In this document: positions 17,405 to 26,524 of the stretch, in pieces
Numbering within the stretch: the stretch's first letter is position 1
Layout of the letters: each line of letters starts with the position of its first letter
NCBI RefSeq assembly: GCF_009208735.1
Contig: NZ_WFLJ01000008.1
Span: forward strand, 223,856-287,855
Length of the DNA stretch: 64,000 nt
Reading direction: 5' to 3'
Source of the DNA: Janthinobacterium rivuli
GTDB lineage: Bacteria; Pseudomonadota; Gammaproteobacteria; Burkholderiales; Burkholderiaceae_D
Notes under the pieces: model-generated
Told to the model about the DNA's origin: nothing
Database searches by the model: none
The model's input: only the letters and a program-made list of their open reading frames with translations
Position numbers and translations under genes: made by a program

Positions 17405-17686
17405 GGCCACCTTCGCTGGCGATCTTGCTCAAGCGGTTTTGGCGTATCTGCCGTTCGATGCCAACAGGTTGGTCAAGCACCTGCCAGACTTTGAGGCATT
17501 CGATGTGCTCAGGCATGTGGCTCGAGTTCGGCTTGGCGATTCAGTCCAGCACATCAAGGCGAGGCTCAAGATGGCTCTGGCTTTACACTTGCCAGTATCA
17601 CGCTTGGCCTCCTTGTTCCTGGTCGACGATGGTGCTGCGATCAATGTCGTGTCGACGATGGTTTCTTGGCTTCGTCTAGTAACCAT
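17405..17686 (-). pseudogene. IS5-family transposase fragment
   Basis: On the minus strand the frame reads ETIVDTTLIAAPSSTRNKEA followed by KRDTGK. This matches the catalytic DDE core of IS5-family transposases, in which VDATxIAAPSSTKNK is highly conserved and the Asp is catalytic. The rest of the transposase is missing or scrambled, and no terminal repeats are visible. It lies between the dead ABC ATPase and the 3' end of a LysR gene, so an IS insertion probably destroyed the ATPase gene. Confidence 0.65.
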
Positions 17687-18543
17687 TGAGCAAACGCTTT
17701 GATTGGCTCCCCGCTTAATCCGACCGACTCAGGAAGGATGAGACAGAAGGTTTTGGAAATTGTTTTTCCCTCTGGCCATGGAGCGACCAACCGTCCTTGA
17801 GCAAGTTCGGTTTCAACGTAGAGGCGCGGTACTAACGCGACACCGAGGCCAGCCAACGCAGCTTCGATCAACATCGCATGAAGATCGTAGCGCGCACCAA
17901 TCGCTGGATTGGTCAGAGGGATTCCAGTCTCTTCGGAGTAGCGTTGCCAAGCCTCGGGGTTCTGTCGCCGGTGCAGGCGCGGTAGGTTATCCAGTACGGT
18001 TGTGCCTTCGTCTCCTGTCAGAATTTCTGGATGGCAAATCGGAACCAACACCTCATCCAAAAGGTGGTGAGTCCTCATTCCCGTCCAGGCCGGATGCTCG
18101 AAATGGATTGCGGCATCGAACCCGCTGCCGGCAAGGACGAAGGGGTCCATGCGTTCGGCAAGATGCACAGTGATGTTCGGATGCTTCTGCTGGAATTGTG
18201 ACAAGCGAGGAATGAGCCACCGCATCGCGAAAGTCGGGATGACGGCTATGTCGAGGCTAGCACCATCGACTGGCTGTCCCATCAGGTACTGGCTGTCTCG
18301 CTCCAGCCGGTCGAGGGACTCGCGCACTTGCGCCGCATAGCGCTCCCCGTTGGGCAACAGCCGGACGCGATTTCCGACTCGCTCAAACAACATCACGCCG
18401 AGAAAGGCTTCCAGTCGGCCAATCTGACGGCTGATGGCCCCTTCCGTCAGTGACAACTCCGCCGCCGCTCGGGCGAAACTGCCATGGCGGGCGGCGGCCT
18501 CGAATGCCATCAGTGCAGCGTTGCTGGGGATCTTCCTGCGCAT
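17641..18543 (-). CDS. LysR family transcriptional regulator (GcvA-like)
   Basis: A 300-residue regulator. The HTH segment RHGSFARAAAELSLTEGAIS and the block IGRLEAFLGVMLFER fit the GcvA/AmpR-like branch. The effector domain starts near residue 90 (SLDIAVIPTFAMRWLIPRL, typical of GcvA-like proteins). The ATG at 18541-18543 has AGGAA upstream. It diverges (157-bp gap) from a three-gene operon at 18701-20443 and likely controls it. Its last residues overlap the transposase remnant, so the native end may have been altered slightly. Confidence 0.87.
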   Translation of the reverse strand: MRRKIPSNAALMAFEAAARHGSFARAAAELSLTEGAISRQIGRLEAFLGVMLFERVGNRVRLLPNGERYAAQVRESLDRLERDSQYLMGQPVDGASLDIAVIPTFAMRWLIPRLSQFQQKHPNITVHLAERMDPFVLAGSGFDAAIHFEHPAWTGMRTHHLLDEVLVPICHPEILTGDEGTTVLDNLPRLHRRQNPEAWQRYSEETGIPLTNPAIGARYDLHAMLIEAALAGLGVALVPRLYVETELAQGRLVAPWPEGKTISKTFCLILPESVGLSGEPIKAFAQWLLDEAKKPSSTRH

Positions 18544-18700
18544 GAGAGTTCCTGATACAGAGCAAGGCAATGACTCACCTTGATTTTTAATCATGGAAGC
18601 ATACCAAAAAATCGATTTATACGGCGAAATTCAGGTCGCATAATGACTGAACATCAACAAGGAACGCCGGCGCGCAACGCTGCCGGTCACAAATGATCTT

Positions 18701-19246
18701 ATGATTTATACAGTCGAATGCAGCTTTGCCGATCCAGCCAGTGAAGCAGAGTGGAATCATTTCTACAGTCTGGAAAAACTGCCCGCACTCATTTCAGTGA
18801 GCGGGTTCCATACCTCGCAGCGCTTCAAAGCCTTGAGCGCCGGATGCCCTGTCTACCTCGCCATGCATACGATCGACGATCTCGATGTACTTCATGGAGA
18901 TGAGTATCGCCGGAAAGGCGGCGGCAATTTCGCGCGCTGGCAGCAGCACATCAGCGACTGGCACCGCAATCTCTATGGCGGCTTTGACCGCGCACCTGCC
19001 ATCGGTCAAGACGAACTTCTGGTGACGAGTACAGTCGGCCCTGAGCCGCTCATCGAAATGGGCCTCATTCCTTACCGGATGCAAGCTGTCGCATTGGAGA
19101 GGTTCCCTGAACATCGATGGATGGCGAAGATGGGGCGCACCATTGACCTCGGCATGGAACATCTTCCGAAGGGCGTCCATCTGTATGCGCCTATGACCGG
19201 CCAATTGACGAGTGGCAGTGACATCGCTCTCCAAATCTCGCGGTAG
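18701..19246 (+). CDS. Hypothetical EthD/ferredoxin-like-fold protein
   Basis: A 181-residue protein with no signal peptide. MIYTVECSFADPASEAEWN and the following FYSLEKLPALISVSGFHTSQ look like the first half of a dimeric alpha/beta-barrel (EthD-like) protein, where a base strand is followed by a helix and a short gap before a recognition strand. The second half is longer than in typical EthD proteins. It opens a three-gene operon with a small tautomerase-like gene and a metallo-beta-lactamase-fold hydrolase, divergent from LysR, suggesting breakdown of a small organic compound. Confidence 0.5.
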   Translation: MIYTVECSFADPASEAEWNHFYSLEKLPALISVSGFHTSQRFKALSAGCPVYLAMHTIDDLDVLHGDEYRRKGGGNFARWQQHISDWHRNLYGGFDRAPAIGQDELLVTSTVGPEPLIEMGLIPYRMQAVALERFPEHRWMAKMGRTIDLGMEHLPKGVHLYAPMTGQLTSGSDIALQISR

Positions 19247-19252
19247 AGCCAA

Positions 19253-19582
19253 ATGCCCAACGTTACGATTTTCATACCAAGCGAAAAGATGCCGTCAGAT
19301 GGAAATCTGGCGGAACTCACCGATCAATGCACCCAACTTTGCACAGGGATGCTTCAAGCTGCGCTGGCGAATGTACACATCATCTATGTTGCTGTCCGTC
19401 ATGGTCGGGGGAATCATCAGGCATATGCAGAAATCAAATACCGCCTTGAACCGTTCAGGACGAAACCCGTCATGGATTTCTTTATGGAAAAACTGGATGA
19501 CATCATCAAAGGAAATACCGGCCTTACTGCACGCATCCGTTGCTTTGGCTACGCGGCCCAGGCCATTCATGCACGCAACTGA
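19253..19582 (+). CDS. Small tautomerase-superfamily-like protein
   Basis: A 109-residue protein beginning MPNVTIFIPSEKMPSD, with Pro directly after the initiator Met as in tautomerases. The helix LAELTDQCTQLCTGMLQAAL and the strand NVHIIYVAVRHG fit the beta-alpha-beta unit of that superfamily. The gap to the upstream stop is only a few bases, so it is co-translated with the EthD-like gene. Function unknown. Confidence 0.5.
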   Translation: MPNVTIFIPSEKMPSDGNLAELTDQCTQLCTGMLQAALANVHIIYVAVRHGRGNHQAYAEIKYRLEPFRTKPVMDFFMEKLDDIIKGNTGLTARIRCFGYAAQAIHARN

Positions 19583-19603
19583 ATATTAGTGAGGAATACG
19601 TCA

Positions 19604-20443
19604 ATGGATCACATACAATTTCCAAGCCAACAGATTGGAGAGTTTTCGATCACGGCCATCAGTGACGGATACCTTTCCGCCAGTCTCGATTTACTCTCCA
19701 ATATCGATTTGTTGGATGCGTCAAAGTTGCAGCAAGACGCAGGTGTGAACGACCCCTCTTCCATTCATATCAACTGCTATTTGGTTCGCGGCCGGGGCCG
19801 TACAATTTTGATTGATGCAGGGGCAGGGGGATTCAAGCAATGGGGCGGCAAGCTGAAAGTGAATCTTGCACTTGCTGGTGTACAACCCTCCGACATTGAC
19901 ACGATTCTTCTGACGCATGCACATCCCGATCATGTCGGGGGGCTGCTTGATTCGTCAGGAGAAGCAGCCTTTCCCGATGCGGAGTTAGTGATCCACCAGC
20001 ATGAGGTTTCTTTCTGGGAAGACGATAGCAATCTCAGCCGAGCCAGTGAGCGCGCTCGCGGAAACTTTCTGTTTGTTCGGAAGGTGTTTGACCAGTATCG
20101 GGAGAAGATGCGCCTGTTTACCGATAATGAAGTTCTCCCAGGTATTAGTGCCATGCCACTACTAGGGCATACCGCAGGGCATTCTGGTTATCGCATCGAA
20201 TCCGCTGACCGTAGCCTGTTGATCTGGGGGGATATTGTTCATTTCCCTCAAATCCAGATTGCGCGTCCCGACGTATCCATCGCATTCGACCAAGATCCGC
20301 TGCTTTCGGCCAAAACACGTTCAAAACTGCTGGATGTGGTCAGCTCGGACAACATCCTCATCGCCGGCATGCACCTTGGCGAACTCGGCTTCGCGCACAT
20401 CCAACGCAAAGGCAATCTCTACAGGATAGTCTACGAAGCTTAG
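19604..20443 (+). CDS. MBL-fold metallo-hydrolase
   Basis: A 279-residue metallo-beta-lactamase-fold hydrolase. The metal-binding motif THAHPDHVGG is near residue 104, with further ligands at GHTAGHSGY and the Asp of IWGDIVHFP. These bind two Zn or Fe ions that activate water. The ATG at 19604 has GAGGAA 8 nt upstream; a GTG at 19589 would add 5 residues. No export signal is clear. It ends a LysR-linked operon of small enzymes; the substrate is unknown (lactonase and arylsulfatase-like roles are possible). Confidence 0.85.
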   Translation: MDHIQFPSQQIGEFSITAISDGYLSASLDLLSNIDLLDASKLQQDAGVNDPSSIHINCYLVRGRGRTILIDAGAGGFKQWGGKLKVNLALAGVQPSDIDTILLTHAHPDHVGGLLDSSGEAAFPDAELVIHQHEVSFWEDDSNLSRASERARGNFLFVRKVFDQYREKMRLFTDNEVLPGISAMPLLGHTAGHSGYRIESADRSLLIWGDIVHFPQIQIARPDVSIAFDQDPLLSAKTRSKLLDVVSSDNILIAGMHLGELGFAHIQRKGNLYRIVYEA

Positions 20444-20491
20444 CGGCCAGTAAAGATGCCTGTGATGCGCCAACCGCAGGGAATGAGGTGA

Positions 20492-20887
20492 ATGACACCA
20501 CGACGCTTGCTACTCACGATCACCGAAATGCTAGGCAAGGTCGACGTGCGCGCTGAAGAACCGATCAACCGGCGACGCGACCGCACGTCGACCATCACCG
20601 TGCGCGGCGCCATCGCCGATGGCTTGCAGCCCCCGGACGTGTCCGGTGCTATTACAAGGCAGCTTCAGCCTATAATCGACAAGCTGCCGGCTGGCTATTC
20701 TGCCTCCAGGCATGTGGTGGAGGGGCTGTCAGAAACGCTGGATCATGAATTGCGCCAGTTTGGCGTTCGTGTCACATTGGTCGCTCCGCGGGCGCAAGCT
20801 TCGGCGGAAGATGATGCTAGATCAGCTAATGCACGTCGCTTCTCGGCCTATGCGATTAACGCTCGCATCGACGGCCCTGGTGCATAG
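20492..20887 (+). pseudogene. Chimeric remnant: RND efflux pump fragment joined to SDR fragment
   Basis: One 131-codon frame carries two unrelated pieces. Residues ~17-70 (EEPINRRRDRTSTITVRGAI and DGLQPPDVS...LPAGYS) resemble the periplasmic porter part of AcrB-type RND pumps. Residues ~71-100 (SRHVVEGLSETLDHELRQFG then VRVTLVAP) are the helix-strand after the catalytic Tyr/Lys of a short-chain dehydrogenase. Neither is functional. The frame has no good ribosome site. It looks like a deletion scar that fused two former genes; the rest up to 21034 holds nothing I recognise. Confidence 0.6.
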
Positions 20888-21034
20888 TCCGTACCCAATC
20901 GGACGTACCTGCAACTCTCCAACACGGGATGCTCGCAAAGTAAGAGGAGGGAGGCCGTTCAGCGTTGAGTCATAAAGCGTTGCCAATTCAGAAGCCAGGA
21001 TGAAATCGGGCAACAAAGAGCGGCATGTTCGCTA

Positions 21035-21445
21035 TCATGACGGCGTCTTTGCACTTGGCGCCCGCGCTGTGCGGCCACGCATGGCCGGCCTGACTGGCAC
21101 GCTTTGCCCATACTCACTCCACCAAGCCATGAGCGCTGCCATCGTCGGGCCGAGCCCGCGGGCTTTTTCCGTGATTTCGTATTCGACCCGTGGCGGCACT
21201 TCCGCAAACACCGTGCGCGACACCAGACCGTCCGCCTCCAGCTCGCGCAGTTGCGCCGTCAGCATGTGCTGAGTGATGCCTGGAATGGCCTTGCGCAATT
21301 CTCCGAAGCGGTACAGGCGCTGATTGAGCAGCCACATGATTTCCAGTTTCCACTTGCCTGAAAGCAAGGAAAAGGCGCGTCGCATTTCCTCGTGCATATT
21401 CAGCTGCATCTCTCCATTAGTCTGCTTTTCCATACTAAGCCCCAT
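21035..21445 (-). CDS. HxlR family transcriptional regulator
   Basis: A 136-residue winged-helix regulator of the HxlR/MarR-like group. LLSGKWKLEIMWLLNQRLYR and FGELRKAIPGITQHML followed by LRELEADGLVSR are the HTH and wing. Such proteins often sense redox or electrophile stress; the usual N-terminal Cys of YodB/HxlR sensors is not seen. AGGA sits 7 nt before ATG 21445 (a second ATG is at 21433). It diverges from the DoxX-SDR pair and likely represses it. Confidence 0.87.
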   Translation of the reverse strand: MGLSMEKQTNGEMQLNMHEEMRRAFSLLSGKWKLEIMWLLNQRLYRFGELRKAIPGITQHMLTAQLRELEADGLVSRTVFAEVPPRVEYEITEKARGLGPTMAALMAWWSEYGQSVPVRPAMRGRTARAPSAKTPS

Positions 21446-21528
21446 TTTTTCATCCTACTTGTGGGCATTCATATTAGTCGATAGTCTGGCTGCATGTCCA
21501 ACTCTTACGCTGAATAGCAAAAAAACCC

Positions 21529-21939
21529 ATGGCTCTTACCTACACATATTGGATCAGCACTGCACTGCTGTCGCTGCTCTATTTCGCATCTGCCTTGATG
21601 TACATCGCCAAGGGCGCCTTTGTCAGGCAAGCGCAGGCGGAGTTAGGCTACGCGTCCTCGCACCTCGTACCCTTCATGATCGTAGTGAAGATACTCGGAC
21701 CTGCCGCCATTCTGTGGCGCTTCAACGTCGCGCTCAGTGATCTCGCCTATGCCGGCATCTTCTATCACCTGGTCTTGTCCGGTTTGGCACATCTGGGCGT
21801 GCGCAAACCCAAAGGCGCCATTCCTGCGGCCGTTGGCCTCATCCTCCTGGCGGCGTCCTTCGCGACACAAAATGCCGCTCGTGACATTGCTTCGCCGTAC
21901 GCACCAGCCGTGACGGCGATCCAAACCCCTCTCAACTAA
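21529..21939 (+). CDS. DoxX-like family membrane protein
   Basis: A 136-residue protein with four hydrophobic segments (starting STALLSLLYFASALMYI), the layout of DoxX-like proteins. GYASSHLVPFMIVVKILGPA is the conserved second-helix region. Function is poorly known; members act in redox and detoxification membrane modules. Its stop codon overlaps the ATG of the SDR gene (TAATG), so they are coupled, and both are under the divergent HxlR regulator. Confidence 0.75.
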   Translation: MALTYTYWISTALLSLLYFASALMYIAKGAFVRQAQAELGYASSHLVPFMIVVKILGPAAILWRFNVALSDLAYAGIFYHLVLSGLAHLGVRKPKGAIPAAVGLILLAASFATQNAARDIASPYAPAVTAIQTPLN

Positions 21940-21953
21940 TGGAAACGACTCTA

Positions 21954-22706
21954 ATGGAAACGAACATGTATCGACTCAATAACAAAGTAGCCATCATCTT
22001 CGGTGCCGGTCGCGGTATCGGACGTGCCACCGCCAAACTGTTCGCGGCAGAAGGCGCGAAAGTGGCGGTGCTCTCGGTGACGCAGGCGAATATTGATGCC
22101 GTCGTGGCCGACATCGAAGCGGCAGGCGGCACGGCCATCGGCGTGCGCTGCGACGTTAGCGATGGCGATCAAATCAAGGCTGCAGTGGATCAGGTGGCCG
22201 ATACCTGGGGCCGTATCGACATTCTCGTCAACAATGCCTTCGATCCATCCTCGGTTGCGTCGTCGGTGCTCGATCTCTCGGTTGAGCAGCTGCAACGTAA
22301 TTTTGAGATGGGGCCAATCGCTTATCTGCGGACGATGCAAGCTTGCTATCCCCATCTGAAGGCCAGCGGTGAAGGTCGCGTCATTAACCTCGCCTCGTTG
22401 GCGGGTGTCCTCGGCATGGTGGCTTATGCCCCCTATAACATGGCCAAGGAAGCCGTGCGCGCACTGACGCGATCCGCTGCGCGCGAGTGGGGCGCCGACA
22501 AGATCACCGTGAACAACGTCTTGCCGATCGCCGATACCTGGGGCGCAGCCGATGTGCCGCCGCCTGCCAATGCACTCGCCCGCCATGGCTCGCCGCAGCA
22601 GGACGTCGCACCGGTGGTTCTGTTCCTCGCCAGCAAGGATGCGCAGTTCATCACCGGCTACAGCCTCACGCCCGATGGCGGAATGATCATCGACGCTGCG
22701 CGTTGA
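21954..22706 (+). CDS. Short-chain dehydrogenase/reductase (SDR)
   Basis: An SDR of about 250 residues with a Rossmann fold: GAGRGIGRA binds NAD(P), NNAFD follows the central strand, NLASLAG holds the catalytic Ser and APYNMAKEA gives the Tyr-x3-Lys pair. Three in-frame ATGs are possible (21939, overlapping the DoxX stop; 21954; 21966). A 15-nt near-duplication (TAATGGAAACGA) makes the choice unclear, and GGAAACG also serves 21966. Forms an operon with DoxX. Substrate unknown. Confidence 0.87.
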   Translation: METNMYRLNNKVAIIFGAGRGIGRATAKLFAAEGAKVAVLSVTQANIDAVVADIEAAGGTAIGVRCDVSDGDQIKAAVDQVADTWGRIDILVNNAFDPSSVASSVLDLSVEQLQRNFEMGPIAYLRTMQACYPHLKASGEGRVINLASLAGVLGMVAYAPYNMAKEAVRALTRSAAREWGADKITVNNVLPIADTWGAADVPPPANALARHGSPQQDVAPVVLFLASKDAQFITGYSLTPDGGMIIDAAR

Positions 22707-22817
22707 GGCGCGGGCCACTCCGGATGGCCGGCGTTCGCTCTTGCCGGGCCGCTGGATGCCGTGCGCCGTTACGAACCGCTGGCTTGCGCGCAGTCATTGC
22801 TTGCTCCGGTGAATGGA

Positions 22818-24032
22818 TCAGCTTGCCCGCAGCGCTAGCGCACGCGAGGTCAGGAAGGCTGCCAGCAACAGTACGGCCGCGCTGGCGATAAACGTGCTCT
22901 GGTATCCACTCCTGTCGAACAGCAGACCGCCGAGCGTGGAACCCAGGGCGATGGCGAGTTGCACGACGGCCACCATCAGCCCGCCACCCGCCTCTGCATC
23001 CCGGGGCAGCGTTATTGCCAGCCAGGACCACCAGCCTACCGGCGCGGCAGTCGCGACCATGCCCCAGATGCCCAGCAGTGCCGCCACGGCAGCGACCTTG
23101 CTGCCAAAGAGGGTCAGCGCCACCGCGATCAATGCCATCAGGATGGGAATGGTAACCAGTGTCCGGGAGAAATTCCACTTCAGGAACTTGCTGATGACGG
23201 TGGTGCCGATAAAGCCGCCTACGCCAATTGCCAGCAGAATCAGCGACAAGGTGGATATGCCTACCCGCGTCACGCTTTCAAGGAATGGCCGCAAATAGGT
23301 GAACAAGGCAAACTGACCCATGAAAAACGTGCTGACAGCGAGCATGCCCAGGGCAACCTTCGGATCCCGAAGCAGTCTGAAGGCGTTGCCGGAATCCGCC
23401 GAGGCAGTCTGGGGTGGCATGGAAGGCAGGCTGATCCACTGCCAGACAAAGGCAATCAACGCCACTGGCACCAGGCAAAAGAAAGCACCACGCCATCCGA
23501 CGACGGAACCGAGATAACTGCCCAGGGGTGCGGCGACGACGGTCGCCAGCGCATTGCCGCCATTGAAGATGGCCAAGGCACGCGGCACCTGATGGGAGGG
23601 CACAAGGCGCATCGCGGTGGCTGCCGACAGGGACCAGAATCCGCCAACCACCACGCCGATCAGCGCACGTCCCAGCATGTACAGAAAATAGTTCGGCGCC
23701 ATCGCGACAACGGCCCCTGAGGCGGCCATCAGTGCGGTCAGCCCCAGCAGGAGCATTTTGCGATTCATGCTGCCAGCCATGGTGGAAATCGACAGGCTGG
23801 TGAGCACTGCAAACGCGCCGGAAATGGCAATTCCCTGTCCCGCCATGCCTTCGCTGACCCGGAGATCCCTGGCCATGGGCGTCAACAGGCTGACGGGCAT
23901 GAACTCCGAGGCGATCAGCGCGAAAACGCACAGCGTCATGGCGAAGACCCCGCCCCACATGGCCGCCTGCGTACCGGCGTCAGCGTGCCCCTGCACGCCA
24001 TCCGGGATCGTGCTGCTTATTGGTGTTGTCAT
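22818..24032 (-). CDS. MFS transporter (NepI-like efflux family)
   Basis: A 404-residue major facilitator with 12 hydrophobic segments. FALIASEFMPVSLLTPMARD and the loop after helix 2 (TMAGSMNRKMLLLG) match the purine-ribonucleoside/arabinose efflux (NepI) group. It is 9 bp downstream of the Tat-exported hydrolase gene and in the same direction, so the two are probably co-transcribed, with the LysR at 25358 divergent from both. Confidence 0.85.
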   Translation of the reverse strand: MTTPISSTIPDGVQGHADAGTQAAMWGGVFAMTLCVFALIASEFMPVSLLTPMARDLRVSEGMAGQGIAISGAFAVLTSLSISTMAGSMNRKMLLLGLTALMAASGAVVAMAPNYFLYMLGRALIGVVVGGFWSLSAATAMRLVPSHQVPRALAIFNGGNALATVVAAPLGSYLGSVVGWRGAFFCLVPVALIAFVWQWISLPSMPPQTASADSGNAFRLLRDPKVALGMLAVSTFFMGQFALFTYLRPFLESVTRVGISTLSLILLAIGVGGFIGTTVISKFLKWNFSRTLVTIPILMALIAVALTLFGSKVAAVAALLGIWGMVATAAPVGWWSWLAITLPRDAEAGGGLMVAVVQLAIALGSTLGGLLFDRSGYQSTFIASAAVLLLAAFLTSRALALRAS

Positions 24033-24041
24033 GGTATGGGC

Positions 24042-25133
24042 CTATGCCAGATTCTTGTGGAAGAATGCGTTCAACTCCTCCCAGGGGATGAGTTTCACCC
24101 GGTCATACAGATCCACGTGCCCGGCGCCTGGCACGATCACCAGTTCCTTGGGCCGGGCCGAAAGCCGGAAAGCCTCTTCGCTGAATTCCCGGGAATGCGC
24201 CTGGTCGCCCGTGATAAACAGCATGGGACGCGGCGAAATCGTCTCGATGTCGTTGAACGGGTAAAAGTTCATGAACTTGACGTTGCTGATCAGCGTCGGG
24301 TGCGTCGTCAGTTCGCGCGACGACCCTGCCGGGGTGAACTCGCCGCGCTCGGTGCGATAAAAGTCGTAGAACTCGCGCTGGATCGGATGCGTATTGCCAT
24401 TAAGTTTGTGCACGGTTCCGCCGGTGTACTTGATGGCGCCACCGGTAAATTCCACGTAGCGCTGTTGCGCCGCCTCGGCAATGATCTGCTTGCGTTGCTC
24501 CAGCGTCTGCGAATGGTGCAGTGCATTGCGGTTGGCGGCGCCCATATCGTACATGCTGACAGTGGCAATGGCCTTCATGCGCGGATCGATCTTGGCGGCA
24601 CTGATGACGAAACTGCCGCTGCCGCAAATGCCGAGAACGCCGATCCGCTCCCTGTCGACGAAAGGCTGGGTGCCCAGATAGTCCACCGCCGCGCTGAAGG
24701 CTTCGGCGTAGATGTCCGGCGCTACGGTATTGCGTGGCTGGCCGGCGCTTTCGCCCCAGAACGACTGATCGATGGCCAGGGTTACGAAACCCTGCTCGGC
24801 CAGTTTCTGCGCGTACAGATTCGAGCTTTGCTCCTTTACCGCGCCCATCGGGTGGCCGATGATGATCGCGGGATGCCCGGCATTGCGGTTGAGATCCTTG
24901 GGCGTGAACAGATCGCCGACGACCTGCATCTGGTACTGGTTGTTGAAACTGGCCTTGCGCGCAGTGACTGTCGCGCTCCTGTAAAAGTTGTCAGCGTTGT
25001 TGGACATGTCCGGCACGGGCCTGTTATCGGCGGCGAAAACTGGACTAGCGGCAACGGAAAGGCTGCCCAGCACGGCCATGCCGGTGCCAGCAGTCTTCAG
25101 GAAATCACGGCGTGCTACATCATCTATGGTCAT
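24042..25133 (-). CDS. Tat-exported alpha/beta hydrolase with Cys nucleophile elbow
   Basis: A 363-residue alpha/beta hydrolase. Residues 1-34 are a Tat signal (RRDFLKTAGTGMAVLGSLSV, cleaved after FAA). The nucleophile elbow is VLGICGSGSF, where Cys stands at the catalytic position, as in dienelactone-hydrolase-like enzymes; PRMKAIATVSMYD follows, the acid strand is ITGDQAHSRE, and GAGHVDLYD carries the catalytic His. So a Cys-Asp/Glu-His triad is likely. It acts in the periplasm after folding in the cytoplasm. Probable operon with the MFS pump behind it and control by the divergent LysR. Confidence 0.85.
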   Translation of the reverse strand: MTIDDVARRDFLKTAGTGMAVLGSLSVAASPVFAADNRPVPDMSNNADNFYRSATVTARKASFNNQYQMQVVGDLFTPKDLNRNAGHPAIIIGHPMGAVKEQSSNLYAQKLAEQGFVTLAIDQSFWGESAGQPRNTVAPDIYAEAFSAAVDYLGTQPFVDRERIGVLGICGSGSFVISAAKIDPRMKAIATVSMYDMGAANRNALHHSQTLEQRKQIIAEAAQQRYVEFTGGAIKYTGGTVHKLNGNTHPIQREFYDFYRTERGEFTPAGSSRELTTHPTLISNVKFMNFYPFNDIETISPRPMLFITGDQAHSREFSEEAFRLSARPKELVIVPGAGHVDLYDRVKLIPWEELNAFFHKNLA

Positions 25134-25357
25134 GTCTGCTTCTCCAGTTCGTTAGGTATGGGGCACGTTGTAGGTGTGGACGTGCATCGTACGTCGCGCT
25201 TAACGCACCTGCGCACCGAAATCTCGAACAGGTATATGTGTAACAGCCATGAATGTTCTGTATATTTATATTAAAAATCACACATTCCACTTGGTATCAT
25301 CCCTTGCCAGGCCCCACGACGGGATACCTTTAACAGCCGGTTTCAGGAATTATTCAA
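25134..25357. promoter_or_regulatory. Divergent promoter region, Tat-hydrolase operon / LysR
   Basis: A 224-bp gap, AT-rich near 25255-25355, between divergent starts. It must hold both promoters and the LysR sites; no single motif is distinct enough to call. Confidence 0.4.
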
Positions 25358-26251
25358 ATGGCCAGAGATAATATTATTGATATTCTTATATTTTTCGAGG
25401 TCGCTCGCGAACGCAGTTTCACCCGTGCCGCCATCAAGCTGGGCATGTCCCAGTCCACACTCAGTCACATCATTCGGGATCTGGAAGCCCGGCTGGGTGT
25501 GCGGCTGCTCAATCGTACGACCAGGAGTGTTTCGCCGACCGAAGCAGGCGAGCGCCTGCTGACCAATGTCGCGCCGCGGCTGGACGAGGTCCATGCCGAA
25601 ATCGCCGCTGTCAGCGATTTGAATGGCAAGCCGGCGGGAACAGTGCGTATCACCGCCATCGACCATGTGATTGATACCCTGCTGTGGCCAAGGCTGGCAC
25701 CAGTGCTGCCTCATTATCCTGACCTGAATATCGAGATTCAGTCAGATTACAAGCTGATCGATATTGCGGCGGACCGTTATGACATCGGGGTGCGCTATGG
25801 AGATCAAGTGGCGGACGACATGATTGCCGTGCGGCTCACGCCCGACATTCCTACCATGATCGTTGGCTCGCCTGCCTACTTCTCCTGGCATGCGCAACCC
25901 GCCAATTTGCAAGACCTGATGAAGCACAACTGCATCACGCTGCGGCTCGCAGGCAGTGGCGGCATCTACGCGTGGGAACTGCAGCATGATGGACGTAACG
26001 TGGAAGCCAGGGTGAGCGGGCAGGCCGTGTTTACCAGCGCCGTGCCCATGGTGCAAGCGGCCTTGAGCGGCAATGGCCTGGCGTTCGTCACGGAAGACCT
26101 GGTGGCGGGACATATACGTGAAGGCCGATTAATCAGCGTTATGAGCGACTGGTGCGGAAGGTTTCCTGGCCTCCATGCGTACTATCCCAGCCGCCGCCAC
26201 GAATCGAGGGCACTTCGGATTGTTGTCGAAGCTATTCGTCACAAGCAGTAA
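25358..26251 (+). CDS. LysR family transcriptional regulator
   Basis: A 297-residue LysR protein. HTH: RERSFTRAAIKLGMSQSTLS, then RDLEARLGVRLLNRTTRSV. Effector domain from about residue 90 (GTVRITAIDHVIDTLLWPRL), with DIGVRYGDQVADDMIAVRL typical of the group that accompanies hydrolases and MFS pumps. It diverges from the Tat-hydrolase/MFS pair. Ligand unknown. Confidence 0.87.
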   Translation: MARDNIIDILIFFEVARERSFTRAAIKLGMSQSTLSHIIRDLEARLGVRLLNRTTRSVSPTEAGERLLTNVAPRLDEVHAEIAAVSDLNGKPAGTVRITAIDHVIDTLLWPRLAPVLPHYPDLNIEIQSDYKLIDIAADRYDIGVRYGDQVADDMIAVRLTPDIPTMIVGSPAYFSWHAQPANLQDLMKHNCITLRLAGSGGIYAWELQHDGRNVEARVSGQAVFTSAVPMVQAALSGNGLAFVTEDLVAGHIREGRLISVMSDWCGRFPGLHAYYPSRRHESRALRIVVEAIRHKQ

Positions 26252-26524
26252 GCCAAGGGAGTTGATCGTCAGATCAGGCCGCGCCTGAATGGGTGTGTCC
26301 GAGGCGCTGGCCATACAGATCATTTCTTTGACCGTCTGCCACTGGCCGCTTACCGTCTTCGGCAGCTTACCTATGATACGCCCAGCTGCCGGGTCAGACT
26401 TTGTTGGCCAGTAGAGCATATCAGGTGGTTATCAAATGAAAACGTCCGAAAATGCCCGGTTCGCTCAATAGTGAGGCGTCTCGCGGCCGGAGACGCCATG
26501 CGATGTTTACATTGGCACAGTCTT
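26252..26524. other. Short intergenic stretch without an identified gene
   Basis: 273 bases between convergent gene ends. A minus-strand frame (about 26129-26419) reads GKLPKTVSGQWQTVKEMICM and continues through PDLTINSLGLLLVT, but has no start signal and matches nothing I recognise. I see no terminator or repeat. Confidence 0.4.
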
